A DNA stretch of 64,000 nucleotides, taken from NCBI GenBank assembly GCA_025642075.2, contig JAODUO010001338.1, positions 48,315 to 112,314 on the forward strand. Direction: 5' to 3'. The translations under genes were made by a program, and so were the position numbers. Under the pieces are notes generated by a model. That model was not told the origin of the DNA, did not search any database, and worked only from the letters and a program-made list of their open reading frames with translations. Each line of letters starts with the position of its first letter. Within the stretch, counting starts at the first letter, position 1. This stretch comes from Ridgeia piscesae (taxonomy: Eukaryota > Annelida > Polychaeta > Sabellida > Siboglinidae). Below, piece after piece: positions 36,011 to 48,185 of this stretch.

Positions 36011-36541
36011 TCAATCGTCCAAACATGGTTTTGTTGTTTGCCTATTTTAAGGCGATTTTGATAATGATCCGCTATGCGTGCAGATATCAGCGCAGTACAG
36101 AAAAACTATGTTTGAGTTACATGTATTACATAAATTACATGTATAACTTCATATATTGTCTCGTAATTTCACACGTATATACAAAAAGTATAGAGGACGT
36201 GTTTCGTATTCAAGGGAGCCTCAATAAATACAATAGTAAGGGTATTGGTCGACAATATTTTTTTCGAAGACGGGTCTGCGTCTCTTCAGGACTACTGCCA
36301 TATAACTAGTGAATCAGTCCATTATTTGTCATCTAAAAAATTGTATTGTACCATCAATATACCGCTGCATTGCTTTTGTGAATACACATTGTTCTGCTCT
36401 TTGTAGTTCCACAGAATATTGTATCTTCTAGCACATTATTCCTTAACAGCCTATATGAATAGCACACAAAACAGTTACAATGATAATTAGATAGTTAAAT
36501 ATATACATAATGTGGATATCATTGCATTATTTCAAATACAG
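36011..36541. other. Unassigned, probably intronic
   Basis: Nothing recognisable; ends with the pyrimidine-poor acceptor ATTTCAAATACAG of the next exon. Confidence 0.4.
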
Positions 36542-36937
36542 GTCGAACTATTGATGTCCGCTTTGATCTGAACAAGAAAGTTGAGAGATCCATCATGCAA
36601 GAAATTCTTTTGATATTACAACTAGTGAAAAGCACACGCAGATCGCCCAAGCAGATACAATACCTGCAAGAACGAGCAAATCTCCTAAAATGTCTGTCAG
36701 AGATAACAAAGTGTGGTCGTCAGATCAGACATGTTAAGGCTGGCAGCATCATCTTCTCCATCATGTGTCCGACACTCGAGGCACTGGATGACTTATATGC
36801 GTTGTACACCAGCGGCAAACTGAAACGCATGTTCATCGATGCGTACATAACAGACATATGTCCTGACGGTACTACTCTCAGTGTGACTATCGACGAATCG
36901 GCTTGGAACAGACGCAGAGCGCAGCTGCTTTCAGTAG
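36542..36937 (+). CDS. TRADD-N-like domain exon
   Basis: A 396-nt exon (phase 1 in, phase 1 out) between acceptor AATACAG and the strong donor CAGTAG|GTGAGT. It encodes RTIDVRFDLNKKVERSIMQE, a helical stretch with LQERANLLKCLSEIT, then the diagnostic-looking part: AGSIIFSIMCPTLEALDDLY, ALYTSGKLKRMF, LSVTIDESAWNRRRAQL. A beta-strand with hydrophobic-rich 'CPTLEAL..L...Y.SGKL' followed by 'TIDES/DEEE' is what I associate with TRADD N-terminal-like domains found in invertebrate HEPN and NACHT proteins. Such domains are protein-interaction adaptors. The domain name is inference; the exon itself is well supported. Confidence 0.6.
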
Positions 36938-39900
36938 GTGAGTGACTGTTCGGTAAGGTAAACGGTGGTTTTTGTGTTTGGAAGATGTTTTTATTTGCGC
37001 TGTGTATTTTGTTAGTTAACATTTCTATGTATTGCAATAAAACACAATGAAACAACCCAATTCATGTCAAGAACATATTAGGGAAAGCACTGCTAGTCTT
37101 TTATTAGCCGTGGTATATATTTCTGAAAAAACACGTGCACAGACACTCATGCACACACATACATGCTCCCATAATATGCAAACACACATAGACACACACA
37201 AACACACAAGCACACACACAAACACACACAAATATACACACACAGACACACACAGACACGCACACATAAACACGCACGCACGCACGCACACAAACAAACA
37301 CAAACACACACACACACACAACACACAAACAAACACAAACACACACACACACACACACACACAACACACACACACACACATACATACACACACACACACA
37401 ACTACATACAAATACACACAAATACACACAAATACACACGCACACAAAAAAACACACACACATTCAAATCCAGTCCATTCATAATTCAGTTCCTGGAATG
37501 GTTTTCCTGTTTTTTTTAATCGTTCGTGAAAACGTAGAATTTGTAATTGTAAAGTTTCAAGTCATTGACTATCCAACTGTACGTAGGTTTGCAATCACCT
37601 ACATATCTAGGAAATGCAAAGCAGTGATTTATTCTATACCTAAGCTGTTCATTTTCAGTTCCTATAGTTTGAAATGTTTGTAACCTTTGCAGCCAGTGCG
37701 TTACAGGTGTGTTAGCGGTCCGGCTGCTATCAGGTTCAAAAAAATCAACCAGATTACTTATACTGGGTGGTTACATCACATATCTCACATGAAAATATAT
37801 AAATTCTATTTTGTATCATACACCAACATGACCGTATCGTCACACAGCATTGACTTTTTCCAAATAATTTGGTATATTTATTAGCAATCGATATAACATA
37901 TATATATGCGTTCATGTTGTTTGGGTTGTATAACTTTGTGCAAAAAGGCTAGCATATCTAACGTTGAATAATTTACGCCATTGCAGAATATAAACCTTTG
38001 TCCAAGTGGTCAGCAAGTCTTTGCCTTTTTGATTATTCAGGTTCTGCCAATATATCCACATTTGTTTTGTAGGGTTTGAAATGCTCTATAGATATTTCGT
38101 AAGCTTATTCTGAGGCATTTTTGAAAATAATTCTGGAACAAGTGTAACAATTTGATTTTTTCTAACAGATTGGATATTGGACATTGCACGTGTAGATGAC
38201 AAAAACATCCCTCCACTTCTTGTTGGCAACACGTTTGAATGCGTGAAGTGTCGACGGATTTAACAATATTATTAGTGATAGTTTTCTAAGCGTTTCTACG
38301 CTTTCGATTAATATATGACGCACGGTCTTGGGCTCTGACTCCAAATATTCGTTATTAGGTTAACTACCAGTACCAAGTATTTAACGGCTGTGATGCAATA
38401 TGGTGTCACGTTTTTAATCACAGGGTTGGTTTACTTCAATGGGGACTTTTATATCAGTACTATCACGAGTTGATTCTTGAACATGCTAAACGTGTTTTAT
38501 ACGTGTTGGACTTGTTGGCTTTATTTGTTATTCACGTTAGAAGAACCAGTTAGAAGAATCATTGATAAGTAAGTCCATATGTGAAATCATAGATGTTACG
38601 GTATGCACTGGATGATCACAGCATGCTGACAAAACAATCTCGCAAGGTACAGCCCACTGCAGACATTATCCCCATTATACAACTTGCGTGTCCCACATGT
38701 GTTGCATCGTATTCAAACGACCGAAATACCTACACGCTATTACTAGTTTTAATATAAATTATGCAATCCAAAATAAAAGCACATGTCTACCTTTTCAAAA
38801 ATTCGAATTTAGTATTGCATTCCACCTTAAAAATGGGTTGGCGGAAAAAAGATAGCATGTGAATTGACATAATATAATGAAGTTGATTAAAAATTAGACA
38901 GTATTAAATGCAATGTGTTGTGTGCACATACTTAGATAATTAATCTGTCCCCTATAGTCTAGACTGGCGAGCTGGCGTGCTGCACTAAAGCCACCGCGGA
39001 CCATTGACTGCCATCTACTTACATGGCAGATAGTGCTTATTCATTAGGGGAACGGTTGTGACTTGGAAATGAGTTTATCCTGAGGTCAATATTCAAGGTG
39101 GATTATTCCAGCCAAACGGTGGACATTTCGGTGGTTGACACTAGTGTGAGTAATGTTAATCCATTCGGGGACTTGCTGGTTACAACAGTCACTGTGAAGT
39201 AGCAAATATGTAGCGTACAACTGTACCAACCGACAGAAAACAGGTTCAGTCGTATATTTTTACAAGTGAGAATCTCAGTTATACGATACAGCTTAGCTAA
39301 TAGCCTATACGAACATGCCCCATTGCCATTCAATTTAGGAAACTATTTTTTATAAACATAACAGACATGTGCAAACCAGAAATAATACATATTAGCTGAA
39401 TTATGTACGAAAACGATTTTTACTGATATTACTACTCTAACAAAATGACAGATCTTTTCAAGTCCACTGAAGAACTGTTACTATGATATTCCAATTATTT
39501 TGTTTTAGTTTGCCTAATTTTATTTATTTATAGTTATTACTGTCGGCATAATATCAATAGTTAGTTCGCCGTCTTAGTATGAGTATTTGTCTACCTTACA
39601 AATAGGCAATAGTTGTCCATATAGAGCACTGAGGCTGTTTCAAGGTTCCGCTCCCTGTAGATGAATTGTACTTTTTCTACTGATCTACTTTTATTGTGGT
39701 TAGTAATGTTGGCTTCATTGATTCGTTTTTGTTTGTTTGCTCTCATGCAGTTTGCAGTCTATAGGGTTGTTAACCTGTGAAATTTAATTACGTATGCCTG
39801 GGTGATCTCTCCAAACTCTTCGGAGGCCGGATTTCAGTTGGTCCATTGTTTGTTTAATGAGCATGATGTATTATGTTTTGTAAAGTGATACGAACATTTG

Positions 39901-40284
39901 TGGATATGATGCTATAGCAAATTAAATATACTACTAAACGCAAACCGTGTTGTAATTTAAAAAGCCATACTCACCCCTCACACAGCGATACACTATATGC
40001 TAAGTTTAGGTCTATAGATATATCTCAGACACAGAATATTAGTGGGACAATTGTCTGAACTGATTGTACATAATTATGCAACATTGGCTAACTGAAGTCA
40101 GTAAATTGATAACGTGATGATTATGTAGAAAACTTGGTGCAGTGCTATGCACATACATGGACTGCGGTGACTTTCAGCCACGCATTAGCATGACTGTCAC
40201 CAACCCGTGTTGACCTTGAATTTTCATGTGTCAATTGATAACGACCAAGCGATCTTGTTCTTCTAGTGTGTTCTATATATATCT
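36938..40284. other. Large intron or intergenic stretch
   Basis: Apart from the CA-rich tract at 37130-37475, no coding exon, LINE motif or tandem array is recognised. Short ORFs (for example 37687, 39103) look random. Confidence 0.4.
37130..37475 (+). repeat. Imperfect CA-rich repeat
   Basis: ACACACACAAACACAC-type sequence with CACGCACGCACGCAC, ACATAAACAC and AATACACAC variants. Long ORFs over it are compositional. Confidence 0.9.
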
Positions 40285-41441
40285 ATGGCTGTGTGTCCCA
40301 AACCTCACAGGGAGCAAGTACAGGAGATGGGACACGAAACTTCTGCCGCGGACACGCAGCAGACAACAACCGACCATAAGGCCGAGGAGGTATGTGCGGT
40401 AGAAGTTTGTTTGAACGTATAGTAGTCAGTTTTGGATTGATAATATCAATATTATGATAATTCTGATTGCGATATGCTATTAGTTAAACAGATGCCTCAA
40501 CAATGCCATATGTGAGGCACCGGAGCGTCTGCATTAGGAAATAGGGGTAATTCACTTTGGAAAATGAGTAGCACCCATGATGAAAATAAAGGGCGTCCAC
40601 AGTAAAAAAGCAGCAGGAAACCAGAACACAGATTCGAATCTTATACTACCTCTAAATTCCTTCACTTTATTATTACCAAGTTCACTCAGCCGTATTGATG
40701 AATATATGACAATAGTCTATGGCTATTTGTATATAAATAGGAAAAATTACATAGAACTCAATTCCACATCTTAGGAAAGATGACAGAGAAATTGGTGTCT
40801 TGGGCTGCATGTCATGGGAATAATTCTAATAAGGTTGAACGTCCGGATTGCCGCCGCTTTTCTACGATGAAGATTCTTCTGTGTTGCTGATTCTTCACGC
40901 ACTGGAAATAATTCAAGACAACTGTCCATGTTTCGAATTTTGGTCATGTTCATAATCACAAACCAGTAGAACATGAAAAATTCCTTTCTTGTACCAAAGA
41001 ATCCTTTTAAGCGAGAGGCTTTCGCCAAGCTTTGTCTCTTTCCAACAATGCGCCAGTGAGGTAAACGATTTGACTTAGGTCACTGGTTCTGTGCCTCAAG
41101 CGCCCTGAATCCAAGATAACATGTTTTAGTACAATTACACTATAATTAATTGTTTATTAACTACCTTTTTGCACAAGCACATATAGTAAAATGTAAATTA
41201 ATACGGTGAACCTCTCACTGACTGGAGTATCCCTTTAAGAAAGCACAACTTGTATGTTTAATTCATGTTTTGAAGTTGCTTGCATTAATGTAATGTCCTT
41301 GATACGTCTGTGCAGTTGGGGACAAGGACCGAAAGAGAAGAAGGTGAAGTTGTGGAGCCATGTGATGAGAGAGTTCAACAGCAGTCGGAAGAACTTACGG
41401 AGGCAGAAACGTCAGATCGTAACGCAACAGAACGAGACTGA
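40285..41441 (+). CDS. Possible small acidic protein, two exons (alternative frame)
   Basis: ATG at 40285 (MAVCPKPHREQVQEMGHETS) runs to the donor GAG|GTATGT at 40389; the exon from 41316 (acceptor GTCTGTGCAG) continues in phase 0 as LGTRTEREEGEVVEPCDERV and stops at TGA 41439-41441, giving 76 aa rich in Glu, Asp, Thr and Gln. No known domain. The paralogous exon at 48810-48888 retains clear similarity in this frame but has TGA and no ATG. The same bases are also open in another frame that fits the upstream exon phase, so only one may be real. Confidence 0.35.
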
Positions 41442-41508
41442 TCAACAGGGGCTGACCGAAGAGACGGAGACAGAACAGATCCAGAAAGAATGCTACGAAC
41501 AAGTCAGT
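40311..41508 (+). CDS. Linker exons in phase with the TRADD-N-like exon
   Basis: Exons 40311-40389 (79 nt, acceptor CCAAACCTCACAG) and 41316-41508 (193 nt, donor GTCAGT|GTAAGT). Entered in phase 1 from the exon ending at 36937 they read SKYRRWDTKLLPRTRSRQQP, then SWGQGPKEKKVKLWSHVMRE and on to ETDQQGLTEETETEQIQKEC, YEQVS, with no stop, ending in phase 0, which matches the next exon at 43676. Basic then acidic low-complexity linker, no domain recognised. Phase agreement over four junctions is the main support. Confidence 0.45.
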
Positions 41509-41532
41509 GTAAGTTATTCGTTCAGTAAGGTA

Positions 41533-41789
<257 letters not shown>

Positions 41790-42153
41790 CAAACATCATG
41801 CGAAGTATAAAGTGACACTGTATCTTCTGTCTAGTGCGAAATTATTCTTGAATCGCTTGTGGCTCTTTTGGCTGTATGACCGTCTATTGTAATTATTATT
41901 TACGACAGGACTTCGACCGATGAGGCTATTAAAGGTTTTAATAAGAAAAGTAACTAATTTGTTAGCGAATTATTAGTCGCTTGTGAAGACAATACGAGAA
42001 CGCTGGATTCGTTTGTAGCAAATTCCGTAAATCGGCTCAGTGACCAATGTTGACACATCCGAGCTGAGTGAAGGCAATTACATTTCTACTGGGTCGTTTT
42101 TAGAGGGTATTAATTATAATTGTTTCGAGACTTGTCATGTAATGTTTTTATAC

Positions 42154-42154
<1 letters not shown>

Positions 42155-42244
<90 letters not shown>
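42155..42244. repeat. (TA)n microsatellite
   Basis: About 45 TA units with one CA interruption. Confidence 0.95.
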
Positions 42245-42246
<2 letters not shown>

Positions 42247-42595
42247 CTTGCACTAATACTTATCAATTATTATAACAATTATAATTGTATTAACAAGTCA
42301 TCGACATATAAAACAATATTATAACATCGTTTTAATACATTTGAAGCAATAAACATTTCACTGCGACAACTATCACAAAAACAAATGAACATTCAGTGAA
42401 ATGTTTAATTTGTGAACAAGGTATTTGCAAAGATGTGTGAACAAAATTGAGAACCTTTTCCCCATACATTTACTTTGCCAATATGAAACGCGAGCACTTT
42501 CAACACGAATTATAGTGTGATTTTGCCGAAATCGTAAATTACACGAAGCACATTAATAACATTTGTCGAAACTTATTATCATACATACATCCACG

Positions 42596-43518
42596 TCCGC
42601 CTCAGCCTCAGCCTCAGCCTCAGCCTCAGCCTCAGCCTCAGCCTCAGCCTCAGCCTCAGCCTCAGCCTCAGCCTCGCCTCAGCCTCAGCCTCAGCCTCCG
42701 CCTCCGCCTCCGCCTCCGCCTCCGCCTCCGCCTCAGCCTCAGCCTCAGCCTCCGCCTCCGCCTCCGCCTCAGCCTCAGCCTCAGCCTCCGCCTCCGCCTC
42801 CGCCTCCGCCTCCGCCTCCGCCTCCGCCTCCGCCTCGCCTCAGCCTCAGCCTCCGCCTCAGCCTCAGCCTCAGCCTCAGCCTCAGCCTCCAGCCTCAGCC
42901 TCAGCCTCAGCCTCAGCCTCAGCCTCAGCCTCAGCCTCCGCCTCCGCCTCCGCCTCCGCCTCAGCCTCCGCCTCCGCCTCCGCCTCCGCCTCCGCCTCCG
43001 CCTCCGCCTCCGCCTCCGCCTCCGCCTCCGCCTCCGCCTCCGCCTCCGCCTCGCCTCGCCTCCGCCTCCGCCTCAGCCTCCGCCTCCGCCTCCGCCTCCG
43101 CCTCCGCCTCGCCTCAGCCTCAGCCTCAGCCTCCAGCCTCCGCCTCCGCCTCCGCCTCCGCCTCCGCCTCCGCCTCAGCCTCCGCCTCAGCCTCAGCCTC
43201 AGCCTCAGCCTCCGCCTCCGCCTCCGCCTCCGCCTCCGCCTCCGCCTCCGCCTCCGCCTCAGCCTCCGCCTCCGCCTCCGCCTCCGCCTCAGCCTCCGCC
43301 TCCGCCTCCGCCTCCGCCTCCGCCTCCGCCTCCGCCTCCGCCTCCGCCTCCGCCTCAGCCTCCGCCTCCGCCTCCGCCTCCGCCTCCGCCTCCGCCTCCG
43401 CCTCCTCCGCCTCCGCCTCCGCCTCAGCCTCCGCCTCCGCCTCCGCCTCAGCCTCAGCCTCCGCCTCCGCCTCAGCCTCCGCCTCCGCCTCCGCCTCAGC
43501 CTCAGCCTCAGCCTCCGC
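42596..43518. repeat. Hexanucleotide array GCCTCA / GCCTCC (about 150 units)
   Basis: Six-base units in two alleles, GCCTCA and GCCTCC, in alternating blocks, with occasional one- or three-base losses (GCCTCGCC, GCCTCCAGCC). The minus strand is a purine-rich GGAGGC / TGAGGC run. Since six is a multiple of three, frames stay open and appear as Ser-Ala, Pro-Gln, Pro-Pro or, on the minus strand, Glu-Ala repeats; there is no evidence of translation. It lies in the intron before the exon at 43676. Confidence 0.97.
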
Positions 43519-43675
43519 TATATTATTATTAGTAGTAGTTGCAGTAGCTACAGCAGCAGTAGTAGTATATACTACATACACCTGTGTATGCACAATACAT
43601 ACATAGTTTTATATGTATAACACTTAGTTTTTATTGTGTATGTGTGGAGTCATGATGTTTGGGGAATGTTTTCAG

Positions 43676-43775
43676 ATGAACAATACTGCTGATGTTGAAA
43701 CTGCACAGATTGATCCTTACCGGCATTGTCATATAGCTGTGGTGCGTGACGAAACAGTAGTGGCGGAATTGGAAG
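43676..43775 (+). CDS. Short linker exon (100 nt)
   Basis: Acceptor GGAATGTTTTCAG, donor TTGGAAG|GTATGC. Phase 0 in, phase 1 out. Encodes MNNTADVETAQIDPYRHCHI and then AVVRDETVVAELE. Matches the phase of the exon ending at 41508 and of the NACHT exon starting at 56908 (ELEG then ELQHLKQQL). No domain recognised. Confidence 0.5.
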
Positions 43776-44367
43776 GTATGCTGTATGGTGATCTCTCATA
43801 GTTGGCTGATGAATTATTGCTGAAATGTTTAATATTTTTATTGGAGATATGAGACGTTATATATTTTGACAGAGAAAACGTCATTGTGCCCTGTTACTGC
43901 ATTAACTTTGGAAGTAGTCTTTCTATTTCCCTATCTTAGCAATTGTTGATATCTCATACGCAGTCCTTCTGTATATAATTTCTGTTACGTATTATCATTA
44001 CAATATATTATTATCTCCCTTGAAGAATGAGCATATTACTTTCATCCAGTATTAAGTATTTATTTTTTGATAAAAGAAAGTATGTTTGTTCATACTAAAC
44101 GCCAAACCGCATATCTTAGCAAGTTCATACAATTGTACACAGGTCACAACAATGTTAGTTATTATTGAGAACAGGGCTATATATACACACAATTGACATG
44201 CAGTTGTATCGCAATTGTCTAATTATTGTGCAAATATCAAAATAACCAATATAATTGGCGGACAATTAGAGGTATTAAATAAGAATGACATCTAAGGTGA
44301 CACTCAAAATGGCTTATATATATAGGAAACAATGAATCACATATAATACGTTGTTAATTCTTTTGCT
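43776..44367. other. Unassigned, intron-like
   Basis: AT-rich sequence without recognisable features before the LINE fragment at 44368. Confidence 0.4.
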
Positions 44368-44604
44368 ATGTCCATTTGGAATGCAAGTGATCGTTTCGAC
44401 ATTGATTTCGGCTTTCACCAATACAGTTCTCAAGTACGCAAACCATGTACTTATCATGTTCATGATGCCAGTCAAATTCAGAGTTTTGCGTCTTTTTCTA
44501 CTGCTTATGCAGTGCCATTAGCACTAATGAGTAATCGACTTGATTACTATAACTCACTTCTTAACTATATTACCAATAATGACTTGTCTAAACTCCAACG
44601 TATG
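44368..44604 (+). pseudogene. CR1-like LINE fragment, cut by an LTR insertion
   Basis: Reads FDIDFGFHQYSSQVRKPCTY, then FASFSTAYAVPLALMSNRLD, YYNSLLNYITNND, LSKLQRM. 'SRLDYCNSLLYGI...LxKLQRVQN' is the standard thumb segment of CR1/L2-type RTs. The frame stops making sense at 44604, exactly where a TG...CA-bounded LTR begins. Confidence 0.75.
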
Positions 44605-44802
44605 TGTTTCGTTTCGGGTGGTCACGACTATCCATAATAATGAATCGACTACGTGACTGCACTCCAACTGTACTTAATTTACTACCTAGCGTCCCCAGCA
44701 GTCAGCCATGTGCTTCTGACGTGTCTTCTCCAACCCACTATATTTTATAATTGCGCTACCATTCGCTAGATGGCAGCACGTCTTGGACATAGTCACGTAA
44801 CA
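44605..44802 (-). repeat. 3' LTR of the gypsy-like element
   Basis: On the minus strand it starts TGTTACGTGACTATG at 44802, right after a purine-rich tract AATAAGGAGGGCGA (44816-44803) that fits a polypurine tract, and ends CGAAACGAAACA at 44605. It contains ATTATAAAATATAG as a TATA-like box. About 198 bp with TG...CA ends. The partner 5' LTR is not found, so the assignment rests on the PPT, the ends and the disrupted LINE. Confidence 0.55.
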
Positions 44803-45035
44803 TCGCCCTCCTTATTATTCGAAAAAGCATAAACTAACACAAATTATTCGACTAACACTATCCAGTGAAAGTGTACCGTAACTTAAACGAGTATTAAAAT
44901 TAGCATGATTAGGCTGCCACTATTGCATTTAAGTCCAATTTCAGTTTGTCTATAGACTTGATCAACTACAATTAAGTTCAGTCCATCTACATGCTTGATA
45001 TACAACAATGTGAGCTTGTCCATAAACTTCATCTA

Positions 45036-46343
45036 TTACAAGTTCAATCTGTCCACGGGCCTGACTACTCTCCTGGATCGTGTAGTCATGGGACCATGTT
45101 GTCGCGTGTCTTCTGGCACAACTACGTTATTTGGTCGTGTATTCTGTGAGACTGCTGCAGTTTCCTGTTGTTGAGTTGTGGCTGCGTTTGTCTCAACAGT
45201 GATTGTTTCCGGATCGTGTGTTCGACCTCTCGGTGTGCCACTGGGTGGTATCATTCGTTCAGGTCTGTCAGCGCGATCATGTGTCGTGTCGTGCTCGGAT
45301 GGACGTGATGGTCTGAGATGTCGGCGGTTGCGATGGTAATGGCGTCCAGTCGATGGTATGACATCGTGCGATCGACTGGACAGAGCTTTGTGAACCCTTT
45401 CCTCAGCCCACTCTCTCCTGCCGTGTTCTAATGGCTGCATTCTGATCGTCTCGCCGACATTCAAACGTCGTAAGTCACGACTGGGGTGGTCTGAGTTCAG
45501 TACTGATTGGAACTTCGTTCGCTGACATCCGGATTGCTTTCCGACATTTTCAGAACCACCCGGTTTCAACTGGTTGTGTATTGTTGGCAGCAACGTTTTG
45601 GTACGTCTGCCAAACAGACGCTGTGCAGGGCTTGTTGTCATTCCTTCAGACGGTGTGTTACGAATGTTCAGAAGACCTAGGTATGGATCTTCCGTAGATG
45701 CCTTGCATTTTCTCAGCATCCGCTTAGCGATTTTCACCGCCGCTTCGGCTGCACCATTGGTTTGGCTGTTGCCTGGACTGCTAGTCTCGTGCACAAACTG
45801 CCACTTCTGGGCGAATTTTCTTAATACAGCCGATACATATTGTGGTCCATTGTCACTGACAAGTGTGTGAGGTATGCCGTGTCGACTGAAATTGTTCTTC
45901 AGCTTTCTTACCACTATTTCGGAGGTTGTGTCTGGTAGGTAGTCTAACTCGAAGAAACCGCTGTGTTAATCTGTTGTTACCATATAGTCCTTTCCAGACC
46001 ACGAGGACAAATCCGTCCATATGTTCTGCCATGGTAGGTCTGGGGTCTGAGTCATGACCATCGACTCTGCAGTTTGCTTGTCAGCGTAGGGTGCACACAC
46101 ACCACATGTTTCTATGTAGTGACGGATGTCTGTAGACATCTGAGGCCAGTAAATCAGGTCTCGTGATCTCCTCAAAGATGAGTCGGTGCCTATATGGCCG
46201 GCATGTACTTTCTCATTCATGCTCTTTCGCAGTGAAAATGGTATCACGATGCGTTCTCCACGAGATATGACCCCATCCTGGATCGTCAGCTCGTCGCAGA
46301 CTGAAATAGGGTAGCAGACGATCTGGCACGCGTCTTCTGTCAT
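45036..46343 (-). pseudogene. Gypsy-like integrase with H2C2 zinc finger
   Basis: From 46343: KVHAGHIGTDSSLRR ... YIETCGVC gives the HHCC zinc-binding pattern; then WQNIWTDLSSWSGKDYMVTT (first Asp of the DDE core), a stop and frame change near 45965, then HGIPHTLVSDNGPQYVSAVL (second Asp) and SQTNGAAEAAVKIAKRM (Glu). Thus all three DDE residues remain, but the reading frame is broken between the first two. The tail is a basic, Thr- and Arg-rich C-terminus with a GPMTTRSRRVVRPVDRL end. Confidence 0.85.
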
Positions 46344-46553
46344 TTGGCCATCCTTCCATGATTACTGTACCCAGTTCTTGCAGGACAGGGTCCAGCAATG
46401 TAGCACCACTGATCCGGTCTATGCGTTCGGGAATGAACGCTGTGAGCGTTATGTTGTTGATGGCTACCTCATCCGTGACCGGGTCGTCTGTGGGTGCTCG
46501 GGACGAAGCGTCGCGACCGGTATGGCTTTCCCAAGTTTGTACGTCAGCTGGTA

Positions 46554-47800
46554 TCAGTACTCGTTTGATTTCAGCAGTATGTGTTGTAGCCGCTTGGGAG
46601 CTTTCCTTAGTGGCTTCGCCCGGATCGCAACTAGCGGTTTATGGTCAGTCACCACAGTTACATCTCGACTGTACGTGTAGTGGTGAAACTTGCTCAAACC
46701 AAACAACACGCTCAGCATTTCTTTCTCGGTCTGAGCGTAACGGCGTTCAGCTGAAGACAGAGATCTGCTTGCGTATGCTACTGGCTTGCCATCTTGTAGC
46801 AAAACCGATCCCAGTCCGTACTCACTCGCGTCGTTACGCAAGAACGGGGGCCTCTACCAGCACCACCTTGACTGCATTGAAGGACGTCTGTTGTGTCTTG
46901 GACCACACGTAGGGCACGTCATTCTTGAGCAGGTTGTGTAGCGGTTGCATCGTGTCCGTCAGGTGAGGCATGAACCATGCCAGGTAGTTCGCAATGCCCT
47001 TGAATCGACGCTATTCATTGATGTTGGTCGATGGCTGCATCTCACTGATTGCCGATACTTTAGCTAGGTCCACGCGTAACCCTTCCTTCGTGATTCGGTG
47101 ACCCATGAATGTGACCTCTTTCAGTCCGATGTCCAGCTTGTCTTTGTTGAGGTTGTCTCCAGACACCGCTCGAAGAACTTTCGCAGGTTCTCACCGTGCT
47201 CTTCCGATGTCTTGCCATAGATCACTATGTCGTCCGCTATGCAGATGATGCCTGGCAGGCCACGCAAGGCCTCTAGAATGTGTTTTTGGAACACTTCATT
47301 TGACACCTTTGTGCCAAAAGGCAGGCGACACCACCTCAATTCGTCATCTAACTTGACGTGCCAGTAACCAGACGAGAGGTCTGCCTTCGAGAAAACAGTT
47401 GTTCCTTGCAGCTCATGTAGCACATCTTCGAGAATTGGCAATGTGTAATGCTCACGCTGCAACGCCTTGTTGAGTTCTTGAGTGTCTGTGTGCACACCCT
47501 TAAGGCGCCTGATCTCTTCTTCACAACTACCACTTGACTGACCCATGTTGTCGGTTCATCCACAGGAGCAATGACATCCATGGCTGTCAGTTGGTCGAGT
47601 TCGCCCTTAAGTTGCGGTCGAATGGCTATGGGTATCCGTCGACAAGCCATGATCTTGGGGCACACTTCTGGGTCGACTGTGAGATGTTGCCCACCTGAAA
47701 ATTCTCCCAGCTTGTCATCAAACAGTGAATTGAAACAACTATCATCTTGGACTGCTGCCACACGATGGAAATTGTTGTCCTGTATTTTCACAAGATGCAT
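46554..47800 (-). pseudogene. Gypsy-like reverse transcriptase and RNase H
   Basis: RT: CRRIPIAIRPQLKGELDQL (47640), VIAPVDEPTTWVSQVVVVKK, ELQGTTVFSKADLSSGYWHV (47390), WCRLPFGTKVSNEVFQ, GLPGIICIADDIVIYGKTSE (47240), with the ADD box intact. RNase H: LRNDASEYGLGSVLLQDGKP, RYAQTEKEMLSVLFGL, VTVVTDHKPLV (46840-46650). A frame change lies near 47470 and another between about 47120 and 46850. Confidence 0.85.
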
Positions 47801-47879
47801 TTGTTCGCTGGTCAGTAAACGTAGAATCGGCTGACAGTCGTCATTGTCCTTGAAGACGATGAACTCAACATCATGTCTC

Positions 47880-48045
47880 CGTCTTGGGATTGCTCAGCAG
47901 CACTCGACACTTCCCCAGCGGTTTTATCATCGTTTTGTTCCACATTGTGAGAAAGCCATTGCATGGGACAACATCTCCGGCGTATCTGGCTGGCAGCATA
48001 TTGACTGTGGTATCTGTGTCGATTTTTTCTTGCATTCCGAAAACT
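47880..48045 (-). pseudogene. Gypsy-like aspartic protease remnant
   Basis: Reads KIDTDTTVNMLPARYAGDVV, then LTMWNKTMIKPLGKCRVLL. The catalytic DTG (Asp-Thr-Gly) triad is changed to DTD, which would be expected to abolish activity. The long valine-rich ORF extension beyond 48066 is translation of the TAC/ACC repeat. Confidence 0.7.
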
Positions 48046-48106
48046 GAGATCAATATTTGTAAACATATTTGTTTGAAATCACATTCACGGAATAAACTAC
48101 TACTTA

Positions 48107-48109
48107 TTT

Positions 48110-48185
<76 letters not shown>

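Larger units (their letters stand above)
44605..48066 (-). mobile_element. Ty3/gypsy-like LTR retrotransposon, 5'-truncated
   Basis: Minus-strand order protease, RT, RNase H, zinc-binding plus integrase, PPT and 3' LTR, the standard Ty3/gypsy order. No gag and no 5' LTR; the 5' side ends at about 48066 near a TAC-repeat tract. Multiple stops and frame changes make it inactive. No env-like ORF seen. Confidence 0.85.

Noticed and set aside
42563..43606. 347-residue Ser-Ala / Pro-rich protein
   Set aside because: Pure hexanucleotide repeat translation; flanks lack exon signals, and the interval lies within an intron of the model.
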